Positions 19,271 to 29,762 of a DNA stretch of 64,000 nucleotides are shown here, one piece after another; positions within the stretch are counted from its first letter, which is position 1; every line of letters begins with the position of its first letter. The stretch lies in assembly GCA_022559845.1 (NCBI GenBank), contig CM040117.1, forward strand, positions 76,731,731-76,795,730, read 5' to 3'. The notes under the pieces were generated by a model. It made no database searches. It was not told where the DNA came from and was given only the letters and a program-made list of their open reading frames with translations. Source of the stretch: Amorphophallus konjac (Eukaryota > Streptophyta > Magnoliopsida > Alismatales > Araceae). The position numbers and the translations under genes are program-made.

Positions 19271-21950
19271 TGTAGCATCCCGGATAAAAATAAGAGAGAA
19301 AATTGAACTTTTGCTAAATAAATAATTCTACATGAAGGCCTTATGAAAAGAAATATACCTTATAAGGGCCACTATATAAATACACCTACATTTAAGAGGC
19401 CTAACATCACTTAAATGCCAACACATGGACATCACGTATAGGGGTTTTTCATTTTTCCAAAACAAAGGGAATGGGCGCCCCTTACAAAGGCGCCAATTCC
19501 AAAAGTAGTGCCCCCATGCAAGGGCGCTAATTCCATTCAGGGCCACCAACCAACTATACATTAATATATATATACCTCTTAAAGAACCACACGTGAAGAG
19601 GGTGCAGCTTGTTTCCTAAGCAATAGGAATATACGCCCTCATGCAAGGGCGCCAATTCCATTGGCAGGGCCACCCAGTGAAATGGGCGCCCCTATGCCAG
19701 GACGCAGATTAATGGGCGCCCCTCTCTAGGGCACCAATTCCCACAGACAAAAAGGTCCATCTTCTAGAAAAGTTTGAAACCCGAACAACTTATGTTTGCT
19801 GGCAATGTACCCTTCTCTGGCAGAACTTGTAATCATATAATTGTTCCTTCCCTATAATTTATTCCCTGCATCGAACGTGCGAAGGCCGTTTCTGTCATGC
19901 TGCTACCGCTCTGCAAAAGAGAATCTTTTCTCCTCTCACGAGCGTGAAGAAGACATGAAGGGTCTTCTTCCTACAGCAGAAGCGTGCTGGAAGCTTCCTA
20001 AACGTGAAGGGCTTGGATTTCTTATTCTTTCTCTGCTATTATACCTCGTTAACCGCACCAAAAAGGTAGGTTTTCTCAAGATCTGGTCTAACAAGTAGTT
20101 AAAATAGGATAACAATCATAATTAGTACTAGTAGAATTCATCTTCCATGTTTATAGCATGTTACATGTTTTATAGCCTATTACACGATTTTACGGAAATC
20201 AAATACATAGCCTATTTTACAAAAATAGAAATTTTCAGCCATCAGGCAATGTGCGCCCACCACTGGGTCGACCCAATGATGGGTGCCTGAATGGGCGACC
20301 CAGTGGTGGGCGCCCATTAATTGAAGACCCTTCGACCAGTCACCAATTCATTTTCCTATAATTAATAATCAATGCATTCAGAAATTTATATCTATGAAAT
20401 TAAACCATAAAATTCCTGCATGAGCATGACTTTGAAATCCTTAGATTTTTATCTATACATCCATGTCCTTAGTTCCTGATTTCTTGAACCTTCAAAAATA
20501 TGAATAGTGCTTTGAATCTGAAAATGTACCTGCCCTGTGCGTAGATGACCCAGAAGAATGAGCGCCCTTGACTAGGGCGCCATTTGTTTGATTGATGACC
20601 TTCTGTAGGGTCGTCATTTAAATGATGACACTACAGAGGGGTGCCATTCCTTTAGGGCAAACAAAAAGAACAAAATGATGAAAAATGTGAATGGGCACCC
20701 TTGGACCAGACGCCCATTACCTGAATAAGGGTAGCCATGAGGGTGCCATTTAAATGATGGCAGCCCTCTGGGTACCATTTTTCCTGAGTGTTGTTTCTGA
20801 CGTTTCAACCCTCCGTTAGTAGGTACGTCCAAGGAAATGGGCACCCTCCGTGAAGGGCACCAATTATAAAAATAATGGCTACCACTAGGGTGCCATTTCC
20901 TGATATAATGGTAGCCAGAAGGGCGCCATTTCCATAAACTGCTGATTTCCATTCTTCTGAGCCTGTCTGGCTCACAGAAAGGGTGCCCCTCTGAGAGGGC
21001 GCCAATTCTGAATATAATGGCAGCTAGAAGGGCGCCATTTACAAAACTACTGATTTCCAGCCTATCTGGTTCACAGAATGGGCACCCCTCACAGAGGGTG
21101 CCAATTCTGAAAATGATGGCTGCTTGAAGGGCGCTAATTCAGTGTTCTATGGCAGTCGGAGAGCAGCCAATTCCATCCTAATTTCCTGACTAGTCTCGTG
21201 ATTTGTACTGATATAACCATAGTTCATTTCCTGCTTAAATATTTGACCTTGAACTCCATTCGTAAATCTACCTTATGTTCCTACAATGGTTCACCCTTGG
21301 AATTCTATATTGGTTATAAATAAGAGTGGATGCCGAAAGAAATACATGAAATGCAGTGCATATAGGGCCCGATCTGGTCTTGGGAGGAGCACCCGAAAGT
21401 ACTTATGCCCATGGGAGTTGAATGATCACGGTGTTTAAGCATTGCACCGAAGTAATTGCTTGGCTTGAGACATTCCACTTACTCTCTCGTGACGCTACTT
21501 GCTTGGCTTGACTTGACTTGCGTGGCTCGGAATGGACAATATTTGACTTGCGTGGCCCAAAAAAGGGTAAAGTACTTGCTTGATTGAAATAGCTAATTCC
21601 AGTAACACGACTTGATATTACTTGCTTGAACATGATTCTTACTTGCTTGAACATGATGCTTACTTGCCTGAACATGATTCTTACTTGCTTGGAAAATTGT
21701 GCCGACATTGTGCAAACATCTAATAGCGATATTCTTTCTATAAAGTTCTTGATATCCTGTTTGTCAAATACTTGAAATCATGCGATATTCTTTCTATGCA
21801 GTTCTTGATATCTTGCTCGTCCATCATGCATAGCTATACCAGCATTACACATAATATGTAATTTACTTAAAGATTGTTAGAACTTAAGATGAAATTCCTA
21901 CTGAGTGATTCACTCACCTGGTTGCATTCTAACATTTTTCAGATAACTTG
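19271..21950 (+). repeat. E4: Tekay-type LTR, 3' end removed by E5
   Basis: Starts TGTAGCATCCCGG, like the TGTAACACCCGG start of the E7 LTR, directly after E2 integrase. It shares with the E7 and E8 LTRs a donor-like AAAAGGTAGGTTTTC (20061-20075), the conserved GGGCCCGATCTGG block (21365-21460), a pre-acceptor hairpin and TTTTTCAG (to 21942). The final few hundred bases of a complete LTR are missing: at 21951 the sequence switches to an opposite-strand LTR. No internal region is visible. A TATA-like TATAATT is at 19853. Confidence 0.75.
19470..21180 (+). repeat. Array of ~20 short GGCGCC-type hairpins in the E4 LTR
   Basis: Units of about 25-30 bp have the form AATGGGCRCCC, 5-9 loop bases, GGGYGCCAATT. 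Examples are GGCGCC/GGCGCC (19474-19494), CGCCC/GGGCG (19634-19651), GCGCCC/GGGCGC (20562-20580) and GGGCACCC/GGGTGCC near 21080-21110. Arms vary between units but stay largely complementary. The largest is an 18-bp perfect inverted repeat, 20253-20270 with 20296-20313. The whole array sits between donor-like and acceptor-like splice motifs, apart from the units before 20065. Confidence 0.7.
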
Positions 21951-23779
21951 TGTCCCGCTCCGAGCGTGGAAGGAACTCGGAGACGCGTGACGAGTTTATA
22001 TCGATCATGTCAATCAGAGCGTTAGTGTATTTAATACAAAGACAGAGTGCGCAAAAGTAAAGATAACTCAATCCTTTATTCAATCACAACCTCAAAAGTA
22101 CTTCTATTACAATCCACTTAATGAAAGTGCTAAGACTCAATAAAGGGAAAAGTACAACGATTGACTCAAGAATGTAGAAAAGTCAAGACTAGACAACGCT
22201 TGAATAGTTGGAGTAGCTCTAATCTCATCACTCTTGAGTTTTCCCATCCGAAAGAGTCTCGTCATCGGACTTACCTGAAAAATAGGGGAAAACACTGGAT
22301 GAGCGAACGCTCAGTAGGAATTATATCTCAAGTGCTAGCTTGCTTTAAGTAGATTACAAGTTACATGAATGCAATAGAGCTATGCATGTTCGCATAAAAT
22401 AACAAGAGAGAGTTTATAACAAGAGATAATTGAGTGAATTAGTATGTCTTTCAAGAACTCATATCAATAAATATCAAGATATTCAAGCAAGTATATTCAT
22501 CATGTCATGTCGAGAATTGGCTATCACATTTCAAGCAAGTATATAAATACCATTTCTGGGTCACGCAAGTCAGGTCATGTCAAGTCGAGTCAAGTACGAG
22601 ATTGTGAAATGTCAACGAGAATAACAAGCACTTCGGTGCAATGCCTCACAGTGATCATTACAACTCCCATGGGCACTAGTACTTTCGAGTGCTCCTCCCA
22701 GGACCAGATCGGGCCCTTATATGCGCAGGCATTGATCATGTATTTCGACATCCACTATAGTTATAGCCAACATAGAATTCCAAAGGATTCAAGCTTGTAG
22801 GAACTTTTAAGGTAGACCATAGAGATTAGGATTTCAAGGATTGCTCATGATACGTAAGGATGGTAATAACGGTGTAACCACGATTAACGATAAAACTAGG
22901 TGGAAATGGCTCCCTAGATAGGTGCCATAATGTTAAGAATAAGCGCTCATATAGAAATGGTCACTCGTTCTTGTACATGATAAGGTGGATAGAGTTGGTG
23001 TCCACAAGTACGGCAACAATTCTTAAAGACTATGAATGGTATGGATTGCCCATTCCATTAATTTAGGATATTCTCATGACATCTACATAGGACGTCATGA
23101 GGGGCAGCATACCATATTTCTTTAGAGTGACATGGCAATCAAGTAGTGTCATGGGTTTTTAATGGTACAACCTGCTCGGCTGTCTTGAGGGAATCCAAGA
23201 CTAGCGGAGTCTTACGGAGGTCTCTATGATAAAGTCACCGATCCGAAGGAACGGAATGTCTCGCGGAGGGTTCATCTATCACCGAGAAATAGGGAAATCG
23301 TAAAACATGGGACTATATTCACGGAAAAGAATATAGTGCGTAAATATAACCAACTCACAGTGGGTTATAGAAATCCATGAAAAATAGGAAACAGGAAATT
23401 GACGCCTTAGGTCATATCTTCAATTCATGAAATGGCGCCCTTGTCCGGGTCGTCAGTTCAATAATTAACGACTGTTCACTCAGTCGTTACAATTAGATTA
23501 CTGTTGATATTAAAATCTGTAAATATTTTCAATTTTTAGATATTATATAAATGGCGACTTATCCCAAGTCTTCAATTTAGTAAACAGCGCCCTAGTCAGG
23601 GGCGTCATATATCAAAATGATGGCAGGGTCTATGTCGTTAATTCCAATATCCAGGAAAATATACATATATCTATAATTCACAGTTTATCACTAAATTGGC
23701 GCCCGTTTACAGGGGCGTTCATTTAATTGACGACCTAGATGGGGTCGTTATTTATTTGTCATCCGATTTGCATCGGGCN
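21951..23779 (-). repeat. E5: Tekay-type LTR in opposite orientation, cut by the assembly gap
   Basis: On the minus strand this is the 3' part of an LTR ending CGCTCGGAGCGGGACA at 21951. In element sense it contains hairpin units such as TAACGAC/GTCGTTA (23466-23489) and ACGACC/GGTCGT (23730-23748), the conserved block (22626-22718), TGAGCGTTCGCTCA, then TTTTTCAG|GTAAGTCC, and the CATGATCGATATAAACTCG end segment shared with E7. The LTR start is not reached before the gap. Insertion into E4 would explain the junction, but the second target duplication is not visible. Confidence 0.75.
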
Positions 23780-23878
23780 NNNNNNNNNNNNNNNNNNNNN
23801 NNNNNNNNNNNNNNNNNNNNNNNNNNNNNNNNNNNNNNNNNNNNNNNNNNNNNNNNNNNNNNNNNNNNNNNNNNNNNN
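23780..23878. other. Assembly gap (99 N)
   Basis: A run of 99 N. Its length is probably a placeholder. It may hide the rest of E5, the rest of E4, the 3' LTR of E6 and any junction between these groups, so left and right sides should not be assumed adjacent. Confidence 0.99.
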
Positions 23879-24418
23879 AAGGTAATCTATAGTTTAGTCG
23901 CGATAGCACCGCGAATCTTCATGTCTTTAGCTAGCTTGACCCCTTCTTGCCGTAAATTGCAGTTGATATACAACCGTCATTGCTTCCGGGCTCGGAGGGT
24001 GTAGAGGAGGCGATCCCCTCGGGGCAGGGTGGACCTGCTCTTGAGGTATCATCTATTGTTGCCCCAGGTGCGAGAGCACCGGGGAAGTTCCTGCCGAGGG
24101 TGATGCTCCTACTGGCGAGGCTCCTGCTCCGACGGCGGAGCGTCCTGAGAGAGCAGAGGGGTCCTCTTCCTCTGAATAGGTAGATTATCGCGGCGGCTCC
24201 AGTGACGAGGAGCTCTCACTGATTGATCTTGAGACCGATGACGCCGCGGTGTCCTCGGCCTATGAAAGTGATTATCTGACTTTCAGCCCGGCCCGTTATC
24301 GTGGGGCGGTCCCGAGCCGTCATTATCTCTTGAGAGTGAAGAGGCCGGTGCCGGGGAGCTGCTCCTAAAGATTTGAGCTTAGTACCCGCTGAGGTAAGGA
24401 CCTGCCCAGGGTCGGTGT
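23879..24418 (+). pseudogene. Upstream part of the E6 antisense gene, decayed
   Basis: No single frame stays open. One frame shows an acidic, Ser/Asp/Glu-rich segment (GGSSDEELSLIDLETDDAA) near 24195-24255 that ends at a TAA near 24370. Composition suits an exon of the same gene as 24419-25486. A GAG|GTAAGG donor-like site at 24390 precedes an acceptor-like site at 24480. Identification is tentative. Confidence 0.35.
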
Positions 24419-24480
24419 TTGCTGTTCTTCTTTATCTTCCCTCCAGCCTCGTTTTTTAATGTATATATATATCTGATGCA
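24391..24480 (+). other. Putative 90-nt intron in the E6 antisense gene
   Basis: GCTGAG|GTAAGGACC at 24390/24391 and a T-rich stretch ending ATCTGATGCAG|ACTGAGG at 24480/24481. Splicing would join ...LVPAE to TEVALPTMTVQIPLP, removing the unnatural hydrophobic start MLFFFIFPPASFF of the unspliced ORF. The upstream frame meets stops further back, so only the junction is supported. Confidence 0.4.
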
Positions 24481-25486
24481 GACTGAGGTGGCGCTGCCAA
24501 CCATGACGGTGCAGATACCACTCCCGACTCTGGGAATGGGCCATGCAACTCTTCCGTCCGTCCTGCGGCCTATCGCATTGCGATACCCCAAGGACTATGC
24601 AGCGGCAATGGTTCCAGTCGGACCCGGAGCACTTGTGGAAGTTGGTAGTTCGGCGGCAGTCGGGGATTCTCAGCCAATGGAGGCTGCACAGCAATCAACT
24701 CTGGAAAAGGATGGTCTCCCTGAAATAGAAGCCAGAGAGATCGTTGAAGAGCAGATGTCTTCGGCTCTTGATGTTTCTGTTGCACCTCCACCCAAGGGGG
24801 CAGGAAAAGAAATTATTGTTGTCGAGGCTCCAGCCACCGTATCTGCCAGCGCGCTTGTTCCTCACAGCAGTGGACTGCAGCTCATGCCATCGTCATCTTC
24901 CGGGATGGCCGATGATATCTGGGTTGCCGTGGATAGCAGAGTGGAATTTGAACTGCCCGAGACGTCGCCACTTGGTCTTCAATCTTCAAGTGACTTTGTG
25001 TGGCAGTTTCTGGGGACCCTCCAGCAGACCGCAACGGCCAGCAGGGATTTAACTTATGTTCAGATGAGGGGCTTGATAGAGCATCTATCCCGCTCGCTGT
25101 TGGCCTTTGGTTGTCCCATGGACGACTGGACTCCACGGGTGATCCTGCTCCTGAAGTATGTAAACAGGAGGGAATTTCTAGGCCAGGAAGCAGTTGACCA
25201 GCTGGCGGCCATATCATTGGAGCGGGCTGAAAGCCGAACATCTCTTATTTCTCTGCAAGAGACTGCGGCGAGGATGAGGGATGAAGCCGATGCCTCTTTA
25301 CAGCGCCGAAGCTTCTTGACGGCCCGGATGGCGGCACTACAGGCCGAACTTTCAAGGGTAGAGGCCGAACTTGAAGAAGTAGATCGTCTGGGAGTCCAGA
25401 AGGCGGAGGATGCAGAGATGGCCGAGGGACAAGCTGCTTCCCTTGAGGAGAAGCTATCTGAGCTGGAGGCCACCGAGTTCCGATAG
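24419..25486 (+). CDS. E6 antisense ORF, uncharacterised, coiled-coil C-terminus
   Basis: 355 codons if counted from the first ATG, but the real N-terminus probably begins at or before TEVALPTM after splicing at 24480. I do not recognise a catalytic domain. The middle (WQFLGTLQQTATASRDLTYVQMRGLIEHLSRSL) is followed by a long Ala/Glu/Arg-rich helix with heptad-like spacing (residues ~265-350) ending LEEKLSELEATEFR, then a TAG. Architecture and location (opposite strand, between minisatellite and 3' LTR of a Tat element) match the antisense genes of Grande-like elements, sometimes labelled putative gypsy-type transposon or plant-mobile-domain proteins. Function is unknown. The N-terminal domain is probably lost in decay or in the gap. 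Confidence 0.6.
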   Translation: MLFFFIFPPASFFNVYIYLMQTEVALPTMTVQIPLPTLGMGHATLPSVLRPIALRYPKDYAAAMVPVGPGALVEVGSSAAVGDSQPMEAAQQSTLEKDGLPEIEAREIVEEQMSSALDVSVAPPPKGAGKEIIVVEAPATVSASALVPHSSGLQLMPSSSSGMADDIWVAVDSRVEFELPETSPLGLQSSSDFVWQFLGTLQQTATASRDLTYVQMRGLIEHLSRSLLAFGCPMDDWTPRVILLLKYVNRREFLGQEAVDQLAAISLERAESRTSLISLQETAARMRDEADASLQRRSFLTARMAALQAELSRVEAELEEVDRLGVQKAEDAEMAEGQAASLEEKLSELEATEFR

Positions 25487-25884
25487 CAAGAACTGACCCG
25501 CCATCCTTCCCTGGGTATTCCTGTGCTGGAGGACATCTTCTGACGCCCTATGTCGTAGTCTTTTCTCTCTTTATTTGCTCCCTTTTTGACGCACTTCATG
25601 CACTCCGGGGGATGGCCCGTGTAACATGTACCTTTTACTTCATAGTAATGGAAAATCTCCATCATGCTTTTTGAATGAAGACTCCATCTTGTCATTATTC
25701 TTTTCTCTTCCATTCGCCCATTGTTTCTAATCCGAGTGTATGAGTCACTAGGGCAGGAGAGCGCTCACGCCTTCAGCAAAGGGGTGAGGTGTTCGCTCCA
25801 TCGCGCCGTGACTTTTCTCGAGACTAACAACGGCCTATGCCAGCCGAGAGTCCGGTGGACTCAAGAGGGTATACCAAAAATGGC
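25487..25884. other. E6 3' UTR between antisense ORF and minisatellite
   Basis: No coding sequence seen. AT-rich stretches near 25640-25700 could hold the antisense gene's poly(A) site. From about 25740 the text grades into the minisatellite. Confidence 0.5.
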
Positions 25885-26735
25885 GGGTAAGCGGTCCTGC
25901 CAAGGATGGCAAGATCCGAGAATGGGTAGCGACCGGTCCTGTTGATGATGACGAAGGTCAAAAAAGGGTAGACGGTCTTGACGATGATGACAAGAACCGG
26001 ACTCGGGTAGCGACCGATCTTGCCGATAGTGACAAGGGTCAAAAAGGGTAGACGGTCTTGCCGATGGTGACAAAAATCGGGTGGAGTAGTGACCGATCCT
26101 GCCGATGGTGACAAGGGTTGAAGAGGGTAGACGGTCTTGCCGATGGTGACAAAAATCGGGTAGGGTAGCGACCGATCTTGCCGATGGTGACACGGGTTGA
26201 AGAGGGTAGACGGTCTTGCCGATGGTGACAAAAATCGGGTAGGGTAGCGACCGATCTTGCCGATGGTGACAAAAATCGGGTAGGGTAGCGACCGATCTTG
26301 CCGATGGTGACAAGGGTTGAAAAGGGTAGACGGTCTTACCGATGGTGACAAAAATCGGATAGGGTAGCGACCGATCTTGCCGATGGTGACAAGGGTCGAA
26401 AAGGGTAGACGGTCTTGCCGATGGTGATAAAAACTGGATAGGGTAGCGACCGATCTTGCCGATGGTGACAAGGGTAGAAAAGGGTAGACGGTCTTGCCGA
26501 TGGTGACAAAAACCGGATAGGGTAGCGACCGATCATGCCGATGGTGACAAGGGTCGAAAAGGGTAGACGGTCTTGCCGATGGTGACAAAAACTGGATAGG
26601 GTAGCGACCGATCTTGCCGATGGTGACAAGGGTCGAAAAGGGTAGACGGTCTTGTCGATGGTGACAAAAACCGGATAGGGTAGCGACCGATCTTGCCGAT
26701 GGTGACAAGGGTCGAAAAGGGTAGACGGTCTTGCC
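25885..26735 (-). repeat. E6 minisatellite M1, 79-bp units made of two ~39-40-bp halves
   Basis: About eleven units, each containing GACCGATCTTGCCGATGGTG and GACGGTCTTGCCGATGGTG halves with the tails CAAGGGTCGAAAAGGGTA and CAAAAACCGGATAGGGTAGC. Left-hand units are more diverged. The array is cut at 26735 by E7 and resumes at 49021 mid-unit. Confidence 0.9.
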
Positions 26736-27702
26736 TGTAACACCCGGTATTTTTAGGCTAAATAGGAACCAAATATTTATGATATATATACATATATATA
26801 TAAAGATAATTTACAGTTGATGACATTTACTTTTCCTATAAATAGGTGATGGTGTTGAGTAAATAAGAATTCGGGTACATTATTATTAGAGTATACAAAT
26901 GTGAAGTTAATATTCCTTTTTTTGGAAATAAAATGTTAACATGTTACTAGATCGAAACCTATCTCTGACACTTGAAATGATGATAAAATCAATAAGGTAG
27001 ATGAATAAATGAGTTTAACAATAATAATTTATAAATATATTTAGAGTTTGACTTAAATCTGAAATTCTAAATTAATAGTGGGTTAAAAGATCATTAATGG
27101 AGCTTAGCACTAAAATACATATCACCCAATATAAGGGCCTTAACCTATTACTAAACTCATACACATTAATGAGCCTTAAAACCATGTACCTCCATGTGCC
27201 AGCCCATGGAGTATATATAAATACTCACAAAACTAACCCACATACGTATATACTAAATGGTCATTTTCTAACCCAAAGCCCAAGGCCCCTATACACTAAC
27301 CAACCCATATAGGTGTATATCTAAAACCCAAACCCCATGTGTGCAAGGCTTTTCTTCCAAAAATCAAAACTCACGTGAAAGCCAACCTAACAAACTCATA
27401 ATGGGCTTAAAACAAATATTGTATATGCTGTTTTATAAAACCTTAAAACCCAACAACCAACCAAGAACCTTGATGCATGCCATTCGATTACCCAAACCCA
27501 TTGTGACCCACTTGCACCCTAAACCCACGTACGATTCTCACAAAGCTAACCTAACCTGCATGCTCCGACGAACTAGTTATTAGGGTCTCAAGTTGCAAAA
27601 CCAAGCATGCGACTGTTAAAATGGAAAGGTAAATAACAAGCACGAAGGTTTTAAACCCTTCCGTTTCCGAACAAACGAACCCCTCTAGAAGCTGAATGAC
27701 CT

Positions 27703-27709
27703 TATAAAA
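27703..27709 (+). promoter_or_regulatory. TATA box of E7 5' LTR
   Basis: TATAAAA, about 180 nt before the donor-like site. The copy in the 3' LTR is at 46221-46227. Confidence 0.65.
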
Positions 27710-28019
27710 TCATCACCCTGTCGATCGTAACAGCGGTTGCACTGCGTCATCATCATCCTGCTATTGCCGTTGTCAAACGAGGGCGACGTCTGCATCCATC
27801 TACTTCCTACTGTGAAGAAAGCGGCATCCCACTGCTTCCTCTTCTTCTTATTCATCTTCCTATACCACGTTCTTCACGTCGGAAAGGTAGGTTTTCTCAA
27901 GTTTCGTAGCCCAAATAAAGTTAAAACATGATTTAAGGCCAACATGATAGATAAAATCATCTTATATCATGCATTTTTATCATACATATGATTATCGGTG
28001 TGTTCTGAATTTTTACAGT

Positions 28020-28573
28020 AGTTAACGACCCTTTTTAGGGCGCTATTTCATTTTGACGCCCATCAAAACGGTCGTCAAATCCTATTGAAATTGACGACTT
28101 CGCATATGTCGTGTTTTCTGGAATTGACGCCACTGTTAAGGGCGTTATAAAAGTAAAACGTGACAGTCACAGTGTCGTCAATTAACAAAATTCAAAAAAA
28201 AGTGATCAGTGACAGTCGTCAATTATATATATGTGGGTTATGAGTGTTTCGCATTTATAGTTGTTAATGGACATAGAAGTATCCTTTCGCCATGAAAATT
28301 TTTGGGCGTACTATTGGGATGGGGACCGAGGTAGTGGAAGTGGTTGCACCATTTTTCGTGCCCTCTAGTGCAAGATCCCCCGTCTCTCATCGAAAAATTA
28401 TTTTGAACATATGGTTAGGAAGAGTTTTTCGAGCCGGTCATTTCGGTACATTATAAGCCAGATTCCGACATCATTTAGTATAGAAACGAGAGGTTTGAAA
28501 AAAATAAAATTTTGAAATAACGACCCACGTACGGTCGTCAATTCAAGTTTGGACGCCACTGTTTATCGGCGTC
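28020..28573 (+). repeat. Hairpin units in E7 5' LTR
   Basis: Self-complementary arms with short loops: TTTGACG/CGTCAAA (28052-28079), ACGAC/GTCGT (28094-28112), GACGCC/GGCGTT (28126-28146), ACGACC/GGTCGT (28520-28538) and GACGCC/GGCGTC (28552-28573). The last two are retained with different loops in the 3' LTR at 47039-47057 and 47071-47092. Confidence 0.65.
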
Positions 28574-28590
28574 AATTTTGAGTAATATAC

Positions 28591-28644
<54 letters not shown>

Positions 28645-29667
28645 TATACGTGTATCTTTAAAAATTCATATTAATTAGAATATGTAACAGAAAATTATGA
28701 AAAATATATATTTGGAATCCTGGTATTTCTCCCCTAATTATCATATATTCTATTTCCTTAAATTATTTTAAATAAATCAATGTGCCTTTTTAATGTATGT
28801 TTTGAATTTATTCAATTAAATAGATATAAATGTAAATTCTTGTTAAATAAATTGAGTTAAAAATCATGAAAATTAACGTTCCCCAAGAGGATGCTAATTA
28901 ATAAATGATGGCACCCACGAGCGTTAAATAATATAATTTATTTAATTATAGTTAATTATAAGGTAGATGGACATGAACTCTATGATTAACACATTCTTAT
29001 TCTCACCGTTTTCTCCCGTTTTTGACCCATACCGCGGGTCTTTTGGCACTCTCATCTCACGTCCGTAGATGGAGTCCCTGTTTCATGATTGATTCACGCA
29101 TACCCCTCAACTCTTGGTGACATATGAGCCCTCCGTTGGACATTCCGTTCCTTCGGACTGGCGAGTTAGTCATTGGGACCTCCGTAAGTCTCCTCGTAGC
29201 CTTGGATTCTCTCAAGGCCGACTGAGCTGGTTGTACCTTAACCACCTTGTACCTTTTGATTGCCACGTCTTGTGGTAACCCGGCCCTCTCATAGTGCCAT
29301 CTTGGTCCATGAGAGAAGGATCTTAGCCTGTGGAATGATGATATTCCACTAGGCAATGTCTTGGATTGAGCCCCTTATAGATGGGGTCAATCTCTCAACT
29401 TGATTCATGTCCCTTGATTGGTGACAGGTTTAGTCATCCACTCAAGTTATCACGGCTACCTAGTTAAGGTACCGAATCTACCCAGGTTATCGACATGTCA
29501 TATTTCTCGTTCGTTTTTATTCTTGTCTATCTAATATTCTTTCTTGAATTCCGTGAAACCTATCCACGAATCTGCCTTGATATCCTACACAAGTTTGTTC
29601 TTGGAAATCCATGACTATCACTAAAGTGGTTGTCTAGATATTTACATGTAACAATGCCTGCGCATTT

Positions 29668-29762
29668 AAGGGCCCGATCTGGTCCTGGGAGGAGCACCCG
29701 AAAGTACTTGTGCCCATGGGAGTTATATTGATCACGGTGTGGCATTGCACCGAAGTACTTGC
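29668..29762 (+). ncRNA. Conserved ~95-nt block with covarying hairpin (E7 5' copy)
   Basis: Begins GGGCCCGATCTGGTCCTGGG and ends in CGGTG-TGGCATTG-CACCG. The same block, in the same relative place, is in E4 (21365-21460), E5 (22626-22718, minus), E8 (35273-35374, 42689-42790) and the E7 3' LTR (48173-48258). In E8 the stem is GGGTG/CACCC. I infer a conserved RNA or DNA structure. No known RNA family is claimed. Confidence 0.5.

Noticed and set aside
25824..26743. Long minus-strand ORFs (up to ~294 codons) across the M1 minisatellite
   Set aside because: They are translations of the 79-bp repeat, open in more than one frame, with no non-repeat domain. Since 79 is not a multiple of three the peptide cycles through frames.
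27737..27931. Hydrophobic 64-codon ORF in E7 LTR (also 46255-46449)
   Set aside because: Lies at the predicted leader across the donor-like site. It differs little between LTRs because the LTRs are similar, with no sign of coding constraint.
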